Assembly (NCBI RefSeq): GCF_011075055.1
Contig: NC_058153.1
Span: 4,216,001 to 4,280,000, forward strand
Direction: 5' to 3'
Length of the DNA: 64,000 nucleotides
From: Mangifera indica
Lineage: Eukaryota > Streptophyta > Magnoliopsida > Sapindales > Anacardiaceae
Shown: in pieces, positions 12,784 through 30,150 of the stretch
How the letters are laid out: each line of letters starts with the position of its first letter
Numbering within the stretch: the first letter of the stretch is position 1
Position numbers and translations under genes: made by a program
The notes under the pieces: model-generated
What the model was told of the DNA's origin: nothing
The model's database searches: none
The model's input: the letters and a program-made list of their open reading frames with translations, nothing else

Positions 12784-14110
12784 TGTCCACAATTATTTGC
12801 ATTGCCTTGTATTTTCAAAGGGTAAGAAGACGACAATAAATAATAAACCAACTTGTTACCTAAATATTAAAATTGGTCAAGGTTGATTTTGACGCAGACA
12901 AATAGTGAAATAGACCATGTGGTCATTAATTTCTAATCCAAATGGCAATAATACCCATTGACTTTCCTTATGTAACGACATGATAATTTGACACCGCTCA
13001 CCTACTCCCTTATTGACAAATTTATCCCTGTTTAACCCGAAAGTCTAGACAAGGAGTCCAAGTACATCCGCATGGTTACTATTATTTTGGTTTTAGTGTT
13101 GACATCAAGTCTTGCAGGATTAAATAACATACGTTGGTCACCCCTCAACAAGGCCTTGTGGTCCCACCAAAAGTGAGTCTGAGTCAACCGCTTGCAGCTT
13201 TCCTGACCGTCAGATGTACGACGGGCAGAAAAAGTCCGCACATCACGGGGTACGCATTAGTTGCTGCCATCTCGTCATACATCGAGGCCGGTTATGTCAT
13301 TTACTCGAATGCTCCCTTTCCATGTTGGGCTGTTCAAAATTGTTTGTAATTGAATTGAATTAATTTTTAAATTAACAATTGAATTAAAAAATATATTATT
13401 TAATAAACAAATTCGAATGTTAATTAAAAAATTAATTTTTTGATTCAATTATTAATTTATTTAATTTTAAAATTGATTCATTGTACCAAGCTGGTTAAAA
13501 AAAAATAAAAATATATTGAATAAATTTTGTAAATAATTAAAAAAATCAAATAGAATAATTTTTTGAAATTTGATTCAAAATCGGTTTGTTTTTTGTTTAT
13601 CATTTTTTTCCAAACCAAAATTTTAGTTTGATTAACGAATTTGACAAACTAGTATGATTAACTAATTTTGCACACCCCTACTTCTAAGGAAGAAAAATCC
13701 TTATCGATATTTAGTGTAAAACTATGACATAATTTTTATATACAATTTTGTTTACAAATAACGATATATTAATATATGATTGAGTATTATTTTATCTTTA
13801 ATTTTTAATTATCTAATTATATGATGATATATTATTATTTGTGTATAAAATTATATATACAAATATTATACATAAAATTATACATGAAATTATACATATA
13901 ACACTGATCCGAAATTTATATTATTTTCACCATAACGCCTTAAGCCAAGAAGGGTTATAAAGTAATTTTGCATTGAACCAACTTGGTGGACTTCGAACCT
14001 ATTAACGCTTACGTCAATATTTCTAGAACGTAAGTGGAAGATTAATTCCATGTTTGGGTGAGAATCTACAAATAACGACATAAATCATAGAAAAATTCCA
14101 AGGAAGATAG
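12784..14110. other. Intergenic region upstream of the kinase gene, with a GC-richer island
   Basis: A block at about 13020-13350 is clearly richer in G+C and of higher complexity than its surroundings. It has only short overlapping frames with no recognisable domain. The rest is A/T-rich, including one small MITE. The block could be a relic exon or a conserved regulatory segment; I cannot tell which. Confidence 0.35.
13729..13872. mobile_element. Small AT-rich MITE
   Basis: Terminal inverted repeats: ATATACAATTTTGTTTACAA near the left end pairs imperfectly with the TTGTGTATAAAATTATATAT stretch near the right end. The interior contains TGATTGAGTATTATTTTATC, a block shared with copies near 30.3, 39.5, 40.2 and 63.5 kb. 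The target-site duplication was not resolved. Confidence 0.45.
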
Positions 14111-14263
14111 GTAGAAGCTGCATTCCTCTTTCTCCATTTGGGATTTCAGAGATAAGCAGTTGGCATTGCCTTTAAAAATCCCTCCTAATCCTTCACATTT
14201 CTTCATCTCCAAACCTAATTCTCTATCTTTCGGAGGGTTTTCAAGAATTATTCAACGTTAGCT

Positions 14264-15859
14264 ATGACTGTGGCGAAGAAGAATTTTAGGTGGAAATGTG
14301 TTGTCCCGGCTTGTTTCGCTGCTAAGAAGGAGCCTGCATCAGGCAAGCCGAAAGAGGCAGCGACGAAGCAAAGTTCATTCCGGAGGCTTTCATTTTTGGA
14401 TTTGAGTTCGGCTACATTTTCGGAAGATCTTTCTGTATCTCTCGCTGGTTCAAATCTTCATGTTTTTTCGCTGGCTGAGTTGAAGGTGATAACGCAGAGC
14501 TATTCGTCGAGTAATTTTCTTGGTGAAGGTGGGTTCGGACCGGTGTACAAGGGGTTCATTGATGACAAACTTCGACCTGGTTTGAAGGCTCAGCCGGTGG
14601 CTGTTAAGCTTCTGGATTTAGATGGTTCGCAAGGACATAAAGAATGGTTGGTAAGTAGACTTCATAATTAAATTGTTTCACTTTAACAGGAATTGGAGCT
14701 TCCACTGTTTTAATTTATTAACTTATCTTGATTCCTTTTTCTCCATGGATAGACAGAAGTGATCTTTCTTGCACAATTGAGACATCCACATCTGGTGAAG
14801 CTGATTGGGTATTGCTGTGAAGAAGAACATAGGCTACTGGTTTATGAATATATGCCTCGACGCAGCTTAGAGAATCAGCTCTTTAGAAGTAAGTAATATA
14901 TATAAATTTTTCTTCGTGGAGCAACGAGAAGACTAATGTGACATCTCCTTGCGTGCACAGGATATTCTGTATCACTACCATGGTCAACAAGAATGAAAAT
15001 TGCTCACGGAGCTGCAAAGGGTCTTGAGTTTCTCCATGAAGCAGAAAATCCAGTCATTTATCGGGATTTTAAAGCTTCAAATATCTTGTTAGATGCAGTA
15101 AGCATTGCTCTACACCAAGAATTGCATGGTTTTCCTTTTCTTTTTCATTTTGGCCAATACATATTTCATTTTTTATTATTAGGATTACAACCCTAAACTC
15201 TCAGACTTTGGGCTAGCAAAAGATGGTCCAGAAGGAGATGACACCCATGTTTCCACAAGAGTTATGGGCACACAAGGCTATGCGGCTCCTGAATACATCA
15301 TGACAGGCAGTTAACTTGATCGAAAATACTATTTTATGCATGCCCATCTCTTTAACTTTCTTATCCTTGACATAAAGTTAATATATTTTCAGGTCACTTG
15401 ACTGCAAAGAGTGATGTTTATAGTTTTGGGGTGGTGTTATTGGAGCTTTTAACAGGCAGAAGGTCGGTGGACAAGAGCCGTCCCCAGAGAGAGCAAAACT
15501 TAGTAGATTGGGCGAGGCCGATGTTGAATGATCCCCAGAAGCTTGGTCGAATAATGGACCCGAGACTCGAAGGTCAATACTCAGAGATGGGCGCTCAAAA
15601 GGCGGCTGCATTGGCTTATCTATGTCTTAGCCACAGGCAAAAACAAAGGCCAACGATGGGCACTGTGGTTAAGAGTTTGGAGTCGCTTAAAGACTTCGAC
15701 GACATTCCGAGAGGAACCTTTGTGTTTACAGTCCCAATCGACACCAAGGAGGAAGATGTAAAGGAATGTAAAACAAAGGGAACCAAGCAAAGAGAACAGT
15801 CACCATTGACAAAACTACAAGCTCCATTGAAGTCGCCGTTGCACCCCAGTGCAGCATAA
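14264..15859 (+). CDS. Receptor-like cytoplasmic kinase, RLCK subfamily VII (RIPK/PBL-like), complete, 5 exons
   Basis: Exons: 14264-14650, 14753-14888, 14961-15097, 15183-15306, 15393-15859. They splice to 416 codons plus TAA. The N terminus is Lys/Cys-rich (Cys12, Cys17 could be acylated) and lacks Gly2, so N-myristoylation is not expected. It is followed by the family signature [20 protein letters not shown]. The kinase domain has the Gly loop [11 protein letters not shown] (from residue 87), VAVK with Lys115, the catalytic loop YRDFKASN (Asp210, Asn215; Tyr replaces His of HRD, common in this family), DFG at 228-230, and [14 protein letters not shown]. All catalytic residues are intact. 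By resemblance it is nearest to Arabidopsis RIPK, a membrane-associated Ser/Thr kinase of immune signalling; that function is inferred. Intron 4 has no GT directly at the conserved junction: it uses GC, or a GT three bases downstream that would add one Ser. Confidence 0.93.
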
Positions 15860-17160
15860 ATCACAAATATTATAAATTATACTGTAAATTATTAGGCATC
15901 TAGAATTAAGCACGCTTGGGAGGAAAAAATGGCTTTCGTTACTTGATTTTTTCAAATACAGGAAATGCGATTCAGATATGGACAATCTGCAATTTAGACA
16001 TCATGATTCAAACTTTATCGATTACAGCTAAGCGGTTTGAATATACAAAACGCGGAGACACTACTAGTGATTCATAATAATAATCCCACTAGCCCCACTG
16101 GCAAAAAGGAGAGTTCATGTATAAAAATATGTGTTTAAATTTTTTCTCATGATATATTAATATAAAATTTATAATTTTATCTAATTTAATAACTATAGAG
16201 TTAATCATTGAATTCAGAGTAGGGTTTAGGGTTTAGACAGATTTATTGAATCAATCGAAAGAGTTTTCTATTCTTTCCTTGGAAGGATCGAATCAATCAA
16301 TCAATTTCTCACCCACAAATGGAAGAAGATAAGTTATTTATTTGTCTTCTCATAATAAATGGGAGACAAGTTTGCGAGGTAATTCAAGAGAAAGAGATAA
16401 CAAAAGAGGTATAATTAGATGTGATTAGTTTTGACCTAATATAGTAATTAAAATGAGATTTTTCGTTAACAATAGAAAAAATTAATCCCATCTCTAATTA
16501 GTATTATTATATTATTAAATAATTTTAAATATTTAATAATATTTTATATATGTATCCATATATATATATATATATACAAAAGTCTGTACAAATATAATTA
16601 ATAACGGAAAATATGTCATTTTCTTGTTTTTTCTTCGGAAGATGGTTGAATTATATCTAGCTTCGGAATCTTTCCAAGCTTCAATTATCTTCCTGAAAAT
16701 GCGCTTGGAAAATTAATTATTGACTTACGTTAATATAATATAAAATTGATAAATTTATATATTTATAATATTAATAAAAAATATATATTTATTAATATAA
16801 AATTAATTTAGATAATTTATATATAGAGATGTTTAGCTATTTATAATGAAATTATAAGAATTTAGATGAGGAGATAATTAAATAATTATTTTTAATATTA
16901 ATTAAGTAATTGACTAATTTTAGATTATTATGAATCAATAACTAACGGCAAATTTTGTTATTTCTTATATTAAAGCTTTTCCTCTTTGTACAAATACGTA
17001 AAAATGTTTGAGTCTAATTATTATTTTCATAAGTTTTATTCTTTTTAAAAAGTATTTTGAAAGCCAGCTTATATTTTTATTAAAACAGGAATAATATAGA
17101 GGGCAAAATGTTAAAGATGGTAGTCTAAAATTTATCATTTTGATTGATGTATTTGTATGA
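15860..17160. other. Intergenic AT-rich region downstream of the kinase gene
   Basis: Contains the kinase 3' flank and featureless A/T tracts, with a short (TA)n run near 16557-16576. No gene or clear element was recognised. Confidence 0.4.
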
Positions 17161-17169
17161 TTAATAAAA

Positions 17170-17627
17170 GGCCAAAAGACTTATTCTCACCTCTAAGCTT
17201 TGTTCACTTTCCGACAACCATTTCCTTTCCTGTTACCGACGTTTTTTCTCTCTCTCGATTTTTTTTTTCTATCACTCTCCCTTGTCATTTTCATTAGAGA
17301 TGAAAACGAAAACAAACTTCTTCACCTTAAATAAAGATAAGACAAAGATTACAAAAAAGGGGGATGAGAGAGACCTGAGGGAGAGAGAACATTAACAACT
17401 AGAGAGGAGGAGAAAAAAAAAGTCTGAAAATAAAATAGTTACTTTCTAAATTTTGATTGAAAAGAGATTGTTAAATTTTTAAACTAAAAAAAAAATTTGA
17501 TAAATTTTTAGTTTTTTAAATATTTTTATCTTTATTTTTTAATAATAAATTTTAATAAATAAATAAATACTTCAAATTTGTAAATTTAACCTATAGAGAG
17601 CCTTTGGCGGGCATAGGTATTTTGGCC
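17170..17627. mobile_element. TIR element of the GGCCAAAGGACT- family in the RBX1 upstream region
   Basis: The left end GGCCAAAAGACTTATT pairs with the right end CATAGGTATTTTGGCC (inverted; four mismatches over 16). Flanks are TTAATAAAA (17161-17169) and TTGATAAAA (17628-17636), 8 of 9 identical, as expected for an old 9-bp target-site duplication. The core has a C/T-rich segment followed by an A/G-rich one, a foldback arrangement. 9-bp duplications are typical of Mutator-like elements. The element ends 229 bases before the RBX1 start codon. Confidence 0.75.
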
Positions 17628-17720
17628 TTGATAAAATGACAATGTAAGTTTTTAAGAGTCAAGATTAAACTTGCGAAAAAGGGTGAGCTTTGAAAAGAAA
17701 TATCATCTTTTTCTTCTATG

Positions 17721-17753
17721 TGGGCCCAAGAGAACCCTATGAAGCCTAAACCC
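17721..17753 (+). promoter_or_regulatory. Site II / telo-box-like promoter motifs of RBX1
   Basis: TGGGCC (17721-17726) is a site II core. AACCCTA (17733-17739) and CCTAAACCC (17745-17753) resemble telo boxes. This pairing is known from promoters of plant housekeeping and proliferation genes. It lies 100-136 bases upstream of the RBX1 start, between the TIR element and the gene. Functional use is inferred. Confidence 0.45.
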
Positions 17754-17856
17754 AAATAGTGAAATATCCCAAACCGAGAATTCACGCTTCGCTTGTTTTC
17801 GTCTTTACAGATTCAAGAAAGCTTTTGTTGCAATCGATTCAGAGGTTCAGAAAATA

Positions 17857-24422
<6,566 letters not shown>

Positions 24423-25097
24423 AGCCTTTGAAGCTATGTAGTGCATATTAGAAATAGAGAAATGGGGTCACTGCGTACCCTTTTGCCCCATTGACTTGCT
24501 GTCCCTAATGAGATGATGCTTTTATGATTTATAAGATTGTTGGATTTGACTTGGTTGTGAATGATATATTCTGGTAATTGCAGTTACATTAAAATGGAGC
24601 CATATCTTCTTCTGTGATTTCCTGTTTTGTACCCTCTTGATGATGTGTGTAATGTATACTGGATTTATATGACACAATATCTGTGTATCCATTTTATGCA
24701 CTCAAACCCTCGTCTTACAAAAAACAACACCCAGTTTTCAACTGAAGGGTAAGCCAAGAAGCAATGGACAACGTGTTACTTTGAGAAAATAATACCTCTC
24801 TTGTTGAAAATTCTTCAAAAATTACGTATTTATACATGAATCTGAAGCATACAACTGTAAAAGATAATCATTCCTGACGATCTTGATCGGAATTAACACT
24901 AGAATCTTCCATAATCGTTGATGGAGTCACGATTTTCATCATCAGAGAGATTGAGGAGATAGATGAAAAATGTCTCAGGCAAGTGGGGTGGGGGAGTCAA
25001 GAAGCTTCGCTTCTGATTTTGATGAAAGTAAAATATTGAGATAAAACGACCACGTTTCTTCCCGTCAAATATGGTTTTCTAAAAGGAAAAACAAAGT

Positions 25098-25179
25098 CGT
25101 CGGCTGAGAGATTCGAACTCTCGCGGGGAAACCCCATGTGCTTAGCAGGCACACGCCTTAACCACTCGGCCAAAGCGAC
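25098..25179 (-). tRNA. trnS-GCT: tRNA-Ser, anticodon GCT
   Basis: On the minus strand the 82-nt gene has the A box TGGCCGAGTGG, an anticodon loop CTGCTAA (GCT, decoding AGC/AGU), a long variable arm (GGGGTTTCCCC) typical of class II tRNA-Ser, and a T arm GAGAG-TTCGAAT-CTCTC containing the B box. A T-run just beyond the 3' end (25087-25091) is a Pol III terminator. No intron. In the acceptor stem, 5' GTCGCTT against 3' AGCCGAC leaves a C-C mismatch at the fifth pair; otherwise it looks functional. It stands alone between RBX1 and the repeat cluster. Confidence 0.92.
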
Positions 25180-25288
25180 TAATTACAGGTGGCTCACGTC
25201 TTCTAAGTTAGAGATTAAACAATAAAATTAATTCTTTCCCTAGATTAAAAAATAATTCTGTCCCTAGATTAATCTTTATATTTTTAAA

Positions 25289-25575
25289 AGCCAAAGCACT
25301 TCTTCCCTCCCAAAGTTTACTTTTTTTTAAATTCTCATAAACCTAAACATTAACTTATCTGTTAATTTTAATTGTTATTATCAAAAGTAAAATTATTATT
25401 TAAATAAATAATAATTTATCTTAATTTTTTATTTTAATAAAAAAAAATTTAAATAATAATTTTATCTTTAATAATAATAATCAAAATTAATAGATGAATG
25501 AATATTTAAATTTTTAAAGATTAATAGTGAAAATTTAAAAAATGAGTAACTTTACATCATAATAAGTCTTTGGCC
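25289..25575. mobile_element. TIR element of the GGCCAAAGGACT- family, unit A copy
   Basis: Left end AGCCAAAGCACTTCTTCCCT, right end AATAAGTCTTTGGCC. It sits at the same place as the element at 26343-26763 in unit B, so it was present before the duplication. The core is an AT-rich inverted repeat. Confidence 0.6.
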
Positions 25576-25741
25576 TTTTTTTATTAAGTAATTCTAGGAA
25601 ATAAATAATAGGCATTTCCACTGGGAAGTCTTCGGCAGGTGTTTGTTACATGTGCATTTGACTAGAATGATTTCATGTTTGTTCCCATTGAAGTTCAATA
25701 AACAGGGCATTGCGGACAGGTCAGCCCCACTAATAGAGTGA

Positions 25742-26255
25742 GGCCGAAGGACTTATTCCCACCCAAGGCAAAATAAAATCTTAATTCATACCCCTCAATT
25801 TTTTAAAATTTAAATAACGATCAATTACCTAATTTTTATTAAATTTTTTTGTTAAAATTAAAGATAAAACTATTATTTTATTAAAAATATTAAAAATATA
25901 TAATTTTATCTCATTTTCTCTGTATATTTTGAAAATTAATATTTTATCCATCTTAACTTTTTTAGTTTTGAAAAGAAAATTTTTTCTCCCTAAATCTCTA
26001 AGTTTCATTCTTTTTCTCTAGCAACAATCTAGCTACAACAGTTCATCTCCAACAGTCGTCTCTGTTGAGGAAAAGACGACGTTTTTTTGCCAACAGAAAC
26101 AAAAGGATGACTATTAGAGATGAGTCATTGTAACTAGATTGTCACTAGAGATGAGTCGCTATAGGAAGATTGTCATCGGAGAGAAAGAATGAAACTTAAG
26201 GATTTATGAGAAAAAATATTACTTTTCAAAATTAGAAAACTTGGTCATAGTGACT
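25742..26255. mobile_element. TIR element, unit A copy, 3' truncated
   Basis: Begins GGCCGAAGGACTTATTCCCA and follows the same interior as the element in unit B (TTGAAAATTAATATTTTA, AACAATCTAGCTA, TCTCTGTTGA). The match is lost at about 26250, before the right terminus, where the sequence passes into the start of unit B. The break is probably the duplication junction. The exact end is approximate. Confidence 0.6.
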
Positions 26256-26342
26256 ATTTACTTATACTAGTGTATGGTTTCTAAATTATAGAATAAAAAA
26301 TAAAATTAATTCTTTTCCCACATTAACCTTAATATTTTTAAA

Positions 26343-26763
26343 GGCCAAAGGACTTATACCCTCCCAAAGTTTACTTTTTTTCAAGTTCTCCTATATTAAC
26401 TTTTAAAAATCTAAATATTAATTTATTTATTAGTTTTGATTATTACTATTATGGGTAAAATTATTATTTTAAAATTTTATTTAAAAAATAATAATTTATC
26501 TTTATTTTCTATCTTAGTTTTGAAAATAGTCTGTGCAATAAAAATCTATGGTGGAGGTGAAAAAATATTTTTTTTAAATTAAGTTAGAGGAAAAATTGTT
26601 AATTTTTAAAATTAAGGTAAAAAATAAAGATAAATTATATTTTTTTAAATAAAATTTTAAAATGATAATTTTATTTTTAATAATAATAATCAAAATTAAT
26701 ATATAAATAAGTATTTAAGTTTTTAAAAGTTAATAATTAACTTTCCACAATAAGTCTTTGGCC
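26343..26763. mobile_element. TIR element of the GGCCAAAGGACT- family, unit B copy
   Basis: Left end GGCCAAAGGACTTATACCCT, right end CACAATAAGTCTTTGGCC. Flanks ATTTTTAAA and TTTTTTAAT are 7 of 9 identical, consistent with a decayed 9-bp duplication. The core is an AT-rich foldback. Confidence 0.7.
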
Positions 26764-26929
26764 TTTTTTAATTAAGTAATTCCAAGAAATAAATAATAGG
26801 CATTTCCACTGGGAAGTCTTTGGCAAGCGTTGGTTACATGTGCATTTGAGTAGAATGATTTCATGTTTGATCCCATCGAAGTTCAATAGACAGGGCATTG
26901 TGGCCAGGTCAGCCCAACTAATATAGTGA

Positions 26930-28449
26930 GGCCGAAAGACTTATCCCCACTCAAGATAAAAGTAAAGGCCAAAGGACTATTTCCCACCCAAGGTATGCTA
27001 CAATCTTAAATTTTCTCCTTTTAACTTTGATAACCCCAAACACCTATCTATGAACAATTAAAATTAATGATAGTAAGAGTAAAATCGTTATTTTTTCTAT
27101 AATATTAAAAATAAACTAAAGTATAATTACTTTTTACCCCCTTAAACTTTAAAAACTAAAAGTTTCATCCAGCTTAAATTTAAAAAAATGACAGTTTTAC
27201 CATAGAGTTTCATTTTGAAATCTCTAACATCATCTCCGGCTCCATTGTCGGTAGCCTCTCTCTTTTGAAGCATCCTCTTCCTCTGACGGTCTCTCTCCTC
27301 CCATTTGAACATCTGATCGACGTCCTCCTAGACGAAGACAAAGACGGTCATCTTCCCCAATGAAATTCTTCATCTTCCACCACTTCTTCAATGTCGATTG
27401 GGCATCCAAATGGGAGGAGAGAGACAACCGGAAGGAGAGGATACTTCGGGAGGGAGAGGCTGCCGACAATGGAGTCGAAGATGACGTTGAAGATTTCAAA
27501 AAGAAACCGTATGGTGAAACTGCCATTTTTCAAAACTTAGGCGGGGGGAATTTTTAGTTTTTAAAGTTTAGGGAGGTAAAAAGAGATAAAATTTCAAGGG
27601 AAAGCGTTCCGTTAATTTTAATTGCTTCTGGGTGGGTGTTTGAAATTATCAAAGTTAAAGGGGAGAAACTTAGGAATGCAGCATATCCGTTAATATACTG
27701 CATTTATTACCTTGGGTGGGAAATAGTCCTTTGGCCTAAAGTAAAGTCTTAAGTTCATATCCGTTAATTTTTAAAAATTCAAATATTCATTTATTATCTA
27801 ATTTTTATTAGAATTTTTTGTTAAGATCAAAGATAAAACTATTATTTTATTAAAAAAATTAAAAAATATAATTTTATCTCATTCTCTTATATTTTGAAAA
27901 TTAATATTTTACTCATCTCAGTTTTTTCAATTTTGAAAAGTAATATTTTCCTTCCCAAATCTCTAAATTTCGTTCTTTCTCTCTGACAACAATCTAGCTA
28001 TGATGGTTAATCTCTCTGTTGACAGAGAAACGAAAAGATGAAGAAACGTTGTCTTTTCATCATGGAGACAAAGAAATGATGTTTCTTCGTTGGCAAAAAC
28101 AAAGCGATAGCTATTAGACATAAGCCACTACAGTTGGATGGTCACTGGAGATGAGTCGTTGTAATGAGATTGTGATCGGAGAGGAAGAACGAAACTTAAA
28201 GATTTGAAGAAGAAAATATTATTTTTAAAACTAAAAAAGTTAAGATTGAAATAACATATTAATTTTTAAAACTTAAAAGGTAAAAATATGATAAAAATAT
28301 AATTTTATAAATATTTTAAATAAAATAATAATTTTATTTTTAATTTGAGTTAAAATTAGATAATAAATAAATACTTAAACTTTTTTAAAATTAATAAATA
28401 TAAATTTAAGTTTTTGTCTGTATCTTGAATGGGAATAAGTATTTTCGCC
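26930..28449. mobile_element. TIR element interrupted by another TIR element
   Basis: The left end GGCCGAAAGACTTATCCCCA and the right end GGGAATAAGTATTTTCGCC form a terminal inverted repeat. Flanks ATATAGTGA (26921-26929) and ATTTAGTAA (28450-28458) match at 7 of 9. The body is split at 26967 by a younger element. The net length without it is about 740 bp. Confidence 0.75.
26967..27736. mobile_element. Young nested TIR element (Mutator-like MITE), 770 bp
   Basis: The termini are a near-perfect inverted repeat of about 29 bp: GGCCAAAGGACTATTTCCCA... at the left, and its reverse complement ...TGGGAAATAGTCCTTTGGCC at the right. Flanks AAAAGTAAA (26958-26966) and TAAAGTAAA (27737-27745) differ at one of nine positions. 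Unit A shows the empty site (GCAAAATAAAATCTTAATTC). The core at 27230-27500 is a G/C-richer internal foldback with open frames on both strands and no recognised domain, possibly a captured gene fragment. Confidence 0.85.
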
Positions 28450-28458
28450 ATTTAGTAA

Positions 28459-28977
28459 TCTTATGGGACTTGGTGCCAGGTACATCCAAATATAAAGAAA
28501 ATTTCCATTACCAATAGTTTTGTCGGGTGATGTCCCATTCATACGCAAACAACACACAAAACGGGGAGCCAGCTTTCCTTTTTGTAATTTTCTTTTTTAA
28601 ATGGGAATCCCAGTTGGATTGGTTCAATGCTTAAATTTCAGTTTTATAAGATGTATCATAATTAATACGATATAATAGATATATTATATGATATAACATA
28701 TATTTTATAATATGATATATATTATCAATAAAATCGATGTATTTTTTAGAAAAAATAATGATAAAGTAAAGATGTATGTAAAAATTTTTAAATTTTTAAA
28801 GGTATTTATGATATTTTTTAAAATGATTACATATCAATTATATTTTTTTATTTTTTAAATATTATATCATATAATATAATACGATACTTAATATATAATA
28901 TATAAAATTAGCTTTCTAATGCACTACAAGATATATAATTTGATTATGATACCTCTGATACAAAGTCAAGTCTATTA
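28459..28977. other. AT-rich spacer
   Basis: Between the TIR cluster and the foldback element; mostly ATATAT-like sequence with no gene or named element. Confidence 0.4.
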
Positions 28978-28986
28978 ATTCCAATC

Positions 28987-29876
28987 GGGCAATTAATTAA
29001 AATAAGTAAAATTTTAAGCGTTTATACGTTTTTACGTCACTCTAGAAAAGTTTTATGAAAATAAGCAAACCATATTTTTTTTACCCTTTTTACCCTTATG
29101 TTGAAAAACTAAGTAAAAATATTTTTTTCTGAGAATGTGCGTTGGTTTATGGTGGTTACGATGGTAGCTAGAGATTTTACAGTGAAACCCTAAATATATC
29201 GAATTATGTATATGAATGTTTTTGAATGTTTCGAACGCTTAAAATGATGTAGTTTCGATGTTAATGGATGTCTGAAAGTGTAGCCGTTGAGAGACAAAAA
29301 CGCAAAAAGTGAACAGTATCACACAAACTACGTAAATTTACAGTGCCGTGCAAATCGCGTAAACATTGTTCACACTGCGTTAACACTGTTCACATCGCGT
29401 AAACACTGTTCAACTGCACAAACTGCTTGCAAAATTGCGCAAAAATACTGTTCACAGACTATGATATCTACTTTTGCGTGATATGAACAGTGTTTGCGCG
29501 ATTTGCGCAGTTTGCGCGACACTGTAAATTTGCACAGTTTGCGTGACACTGTAAATTTGCGCGCTTTTGTCTCTCAACGGCTACACTTCCAGACATCTAT
29601 TAACATCGAAACTACATCATTTTAAGCGTTCGAAATATTCAAAAACATTTATATACATAATTCAACATATTTAGAGTTTCAGTGTAAAATCCCTAGCTCC
29701 CATCGTAATCACCATAAATTGACGCATATTCTCAGAAAAAATATTTTTATTTGGTTTTTCAACATAAGGGTAAAAATGGTAAAAAAAATACGGTTTACTT
29801 ATTTTGATAAAACTTTTCTAGGGTGAGCTAAAAACGTATAAACGCTTAAAATTTCGCTTATTTTAATTAATTTCCC
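28987..29876. mobile_element. Foldback transposon with arms of about 320 bp and a perfect 9-bp target-site duplication
   Basis: The left arm (28987 to about 29306) and right arm (about 29556 to 29876) are inverted repeats roughly 90% alike by eye. The ends are GGGCAATTAATTAAAATAAG and, inverted, GGGAAATTAATTAAAATAAG. The flanks are identical: ATTCCAATC at 28978-28986 and 29877-29885. The 9-bp duplication and long arms suggest a non-autonomous Mutator-like or foldback element, with termini unlike the GGCCAAAGGACT- family. The 250-bp centre is made of short CG-containing repeats (CACTGTTCAC, CGCGTAAAC, TTGCGCGA). A transcript would form a long hairpin. Confidence 0.88.
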
Positions 29877-30064
29877 ATTCCAATCTCATATTTCTTATTT
29901 TCTCATTCATATAAATGTTTTTGTTTATTCCCATTTATAGAACGATTTACATTTGAAGTCTTTTTGCTTTCTATGACAATTATTTTCAACAAAGTGGTTG
30001 GAAATACATGTTATTCTTCATTTTAATTATTTTCAAATATCATATTAAATTGAGCTTATTGGTC

Positions 30065-30067
<3 letters not shown>

Positions 30068-30148
<81 letters not shown>
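30068..30148. repeat. (TA)n microsatellite
   Basis: A long TA run with two small interruptions (near 30108-30119). Confidence 0.95.

Positions 30149-30150
<2 letters not shown>

Larger units (their letters stand above)
25200..26277 (+). repeat. Tandem duplication, unit A
   Basis: Starts just beyond the tRNA gene and matches unit B. The longest shared block runs from about 25562 to 25770 against 26749 to 26958: AATAAGTCTTTGGCC, GGCATTTCCACTGGGAAGTC, ACATGTGCATTTGA and so on, with few differences. Unit A includes one small TIR element and the left part of a second. No gene is present. Confidence 0.75.
26278..28449 (+). repeat. Tandem duplication, unit B (enlarged by a nested insertion)
   Basis: Second copy of the unit that starts at 25200. 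It keeps both TIR elements of unit A, the second one with both ends, and carries an extra 770-bp TIR element inside it. No gene is present. Confidence 0.75.
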
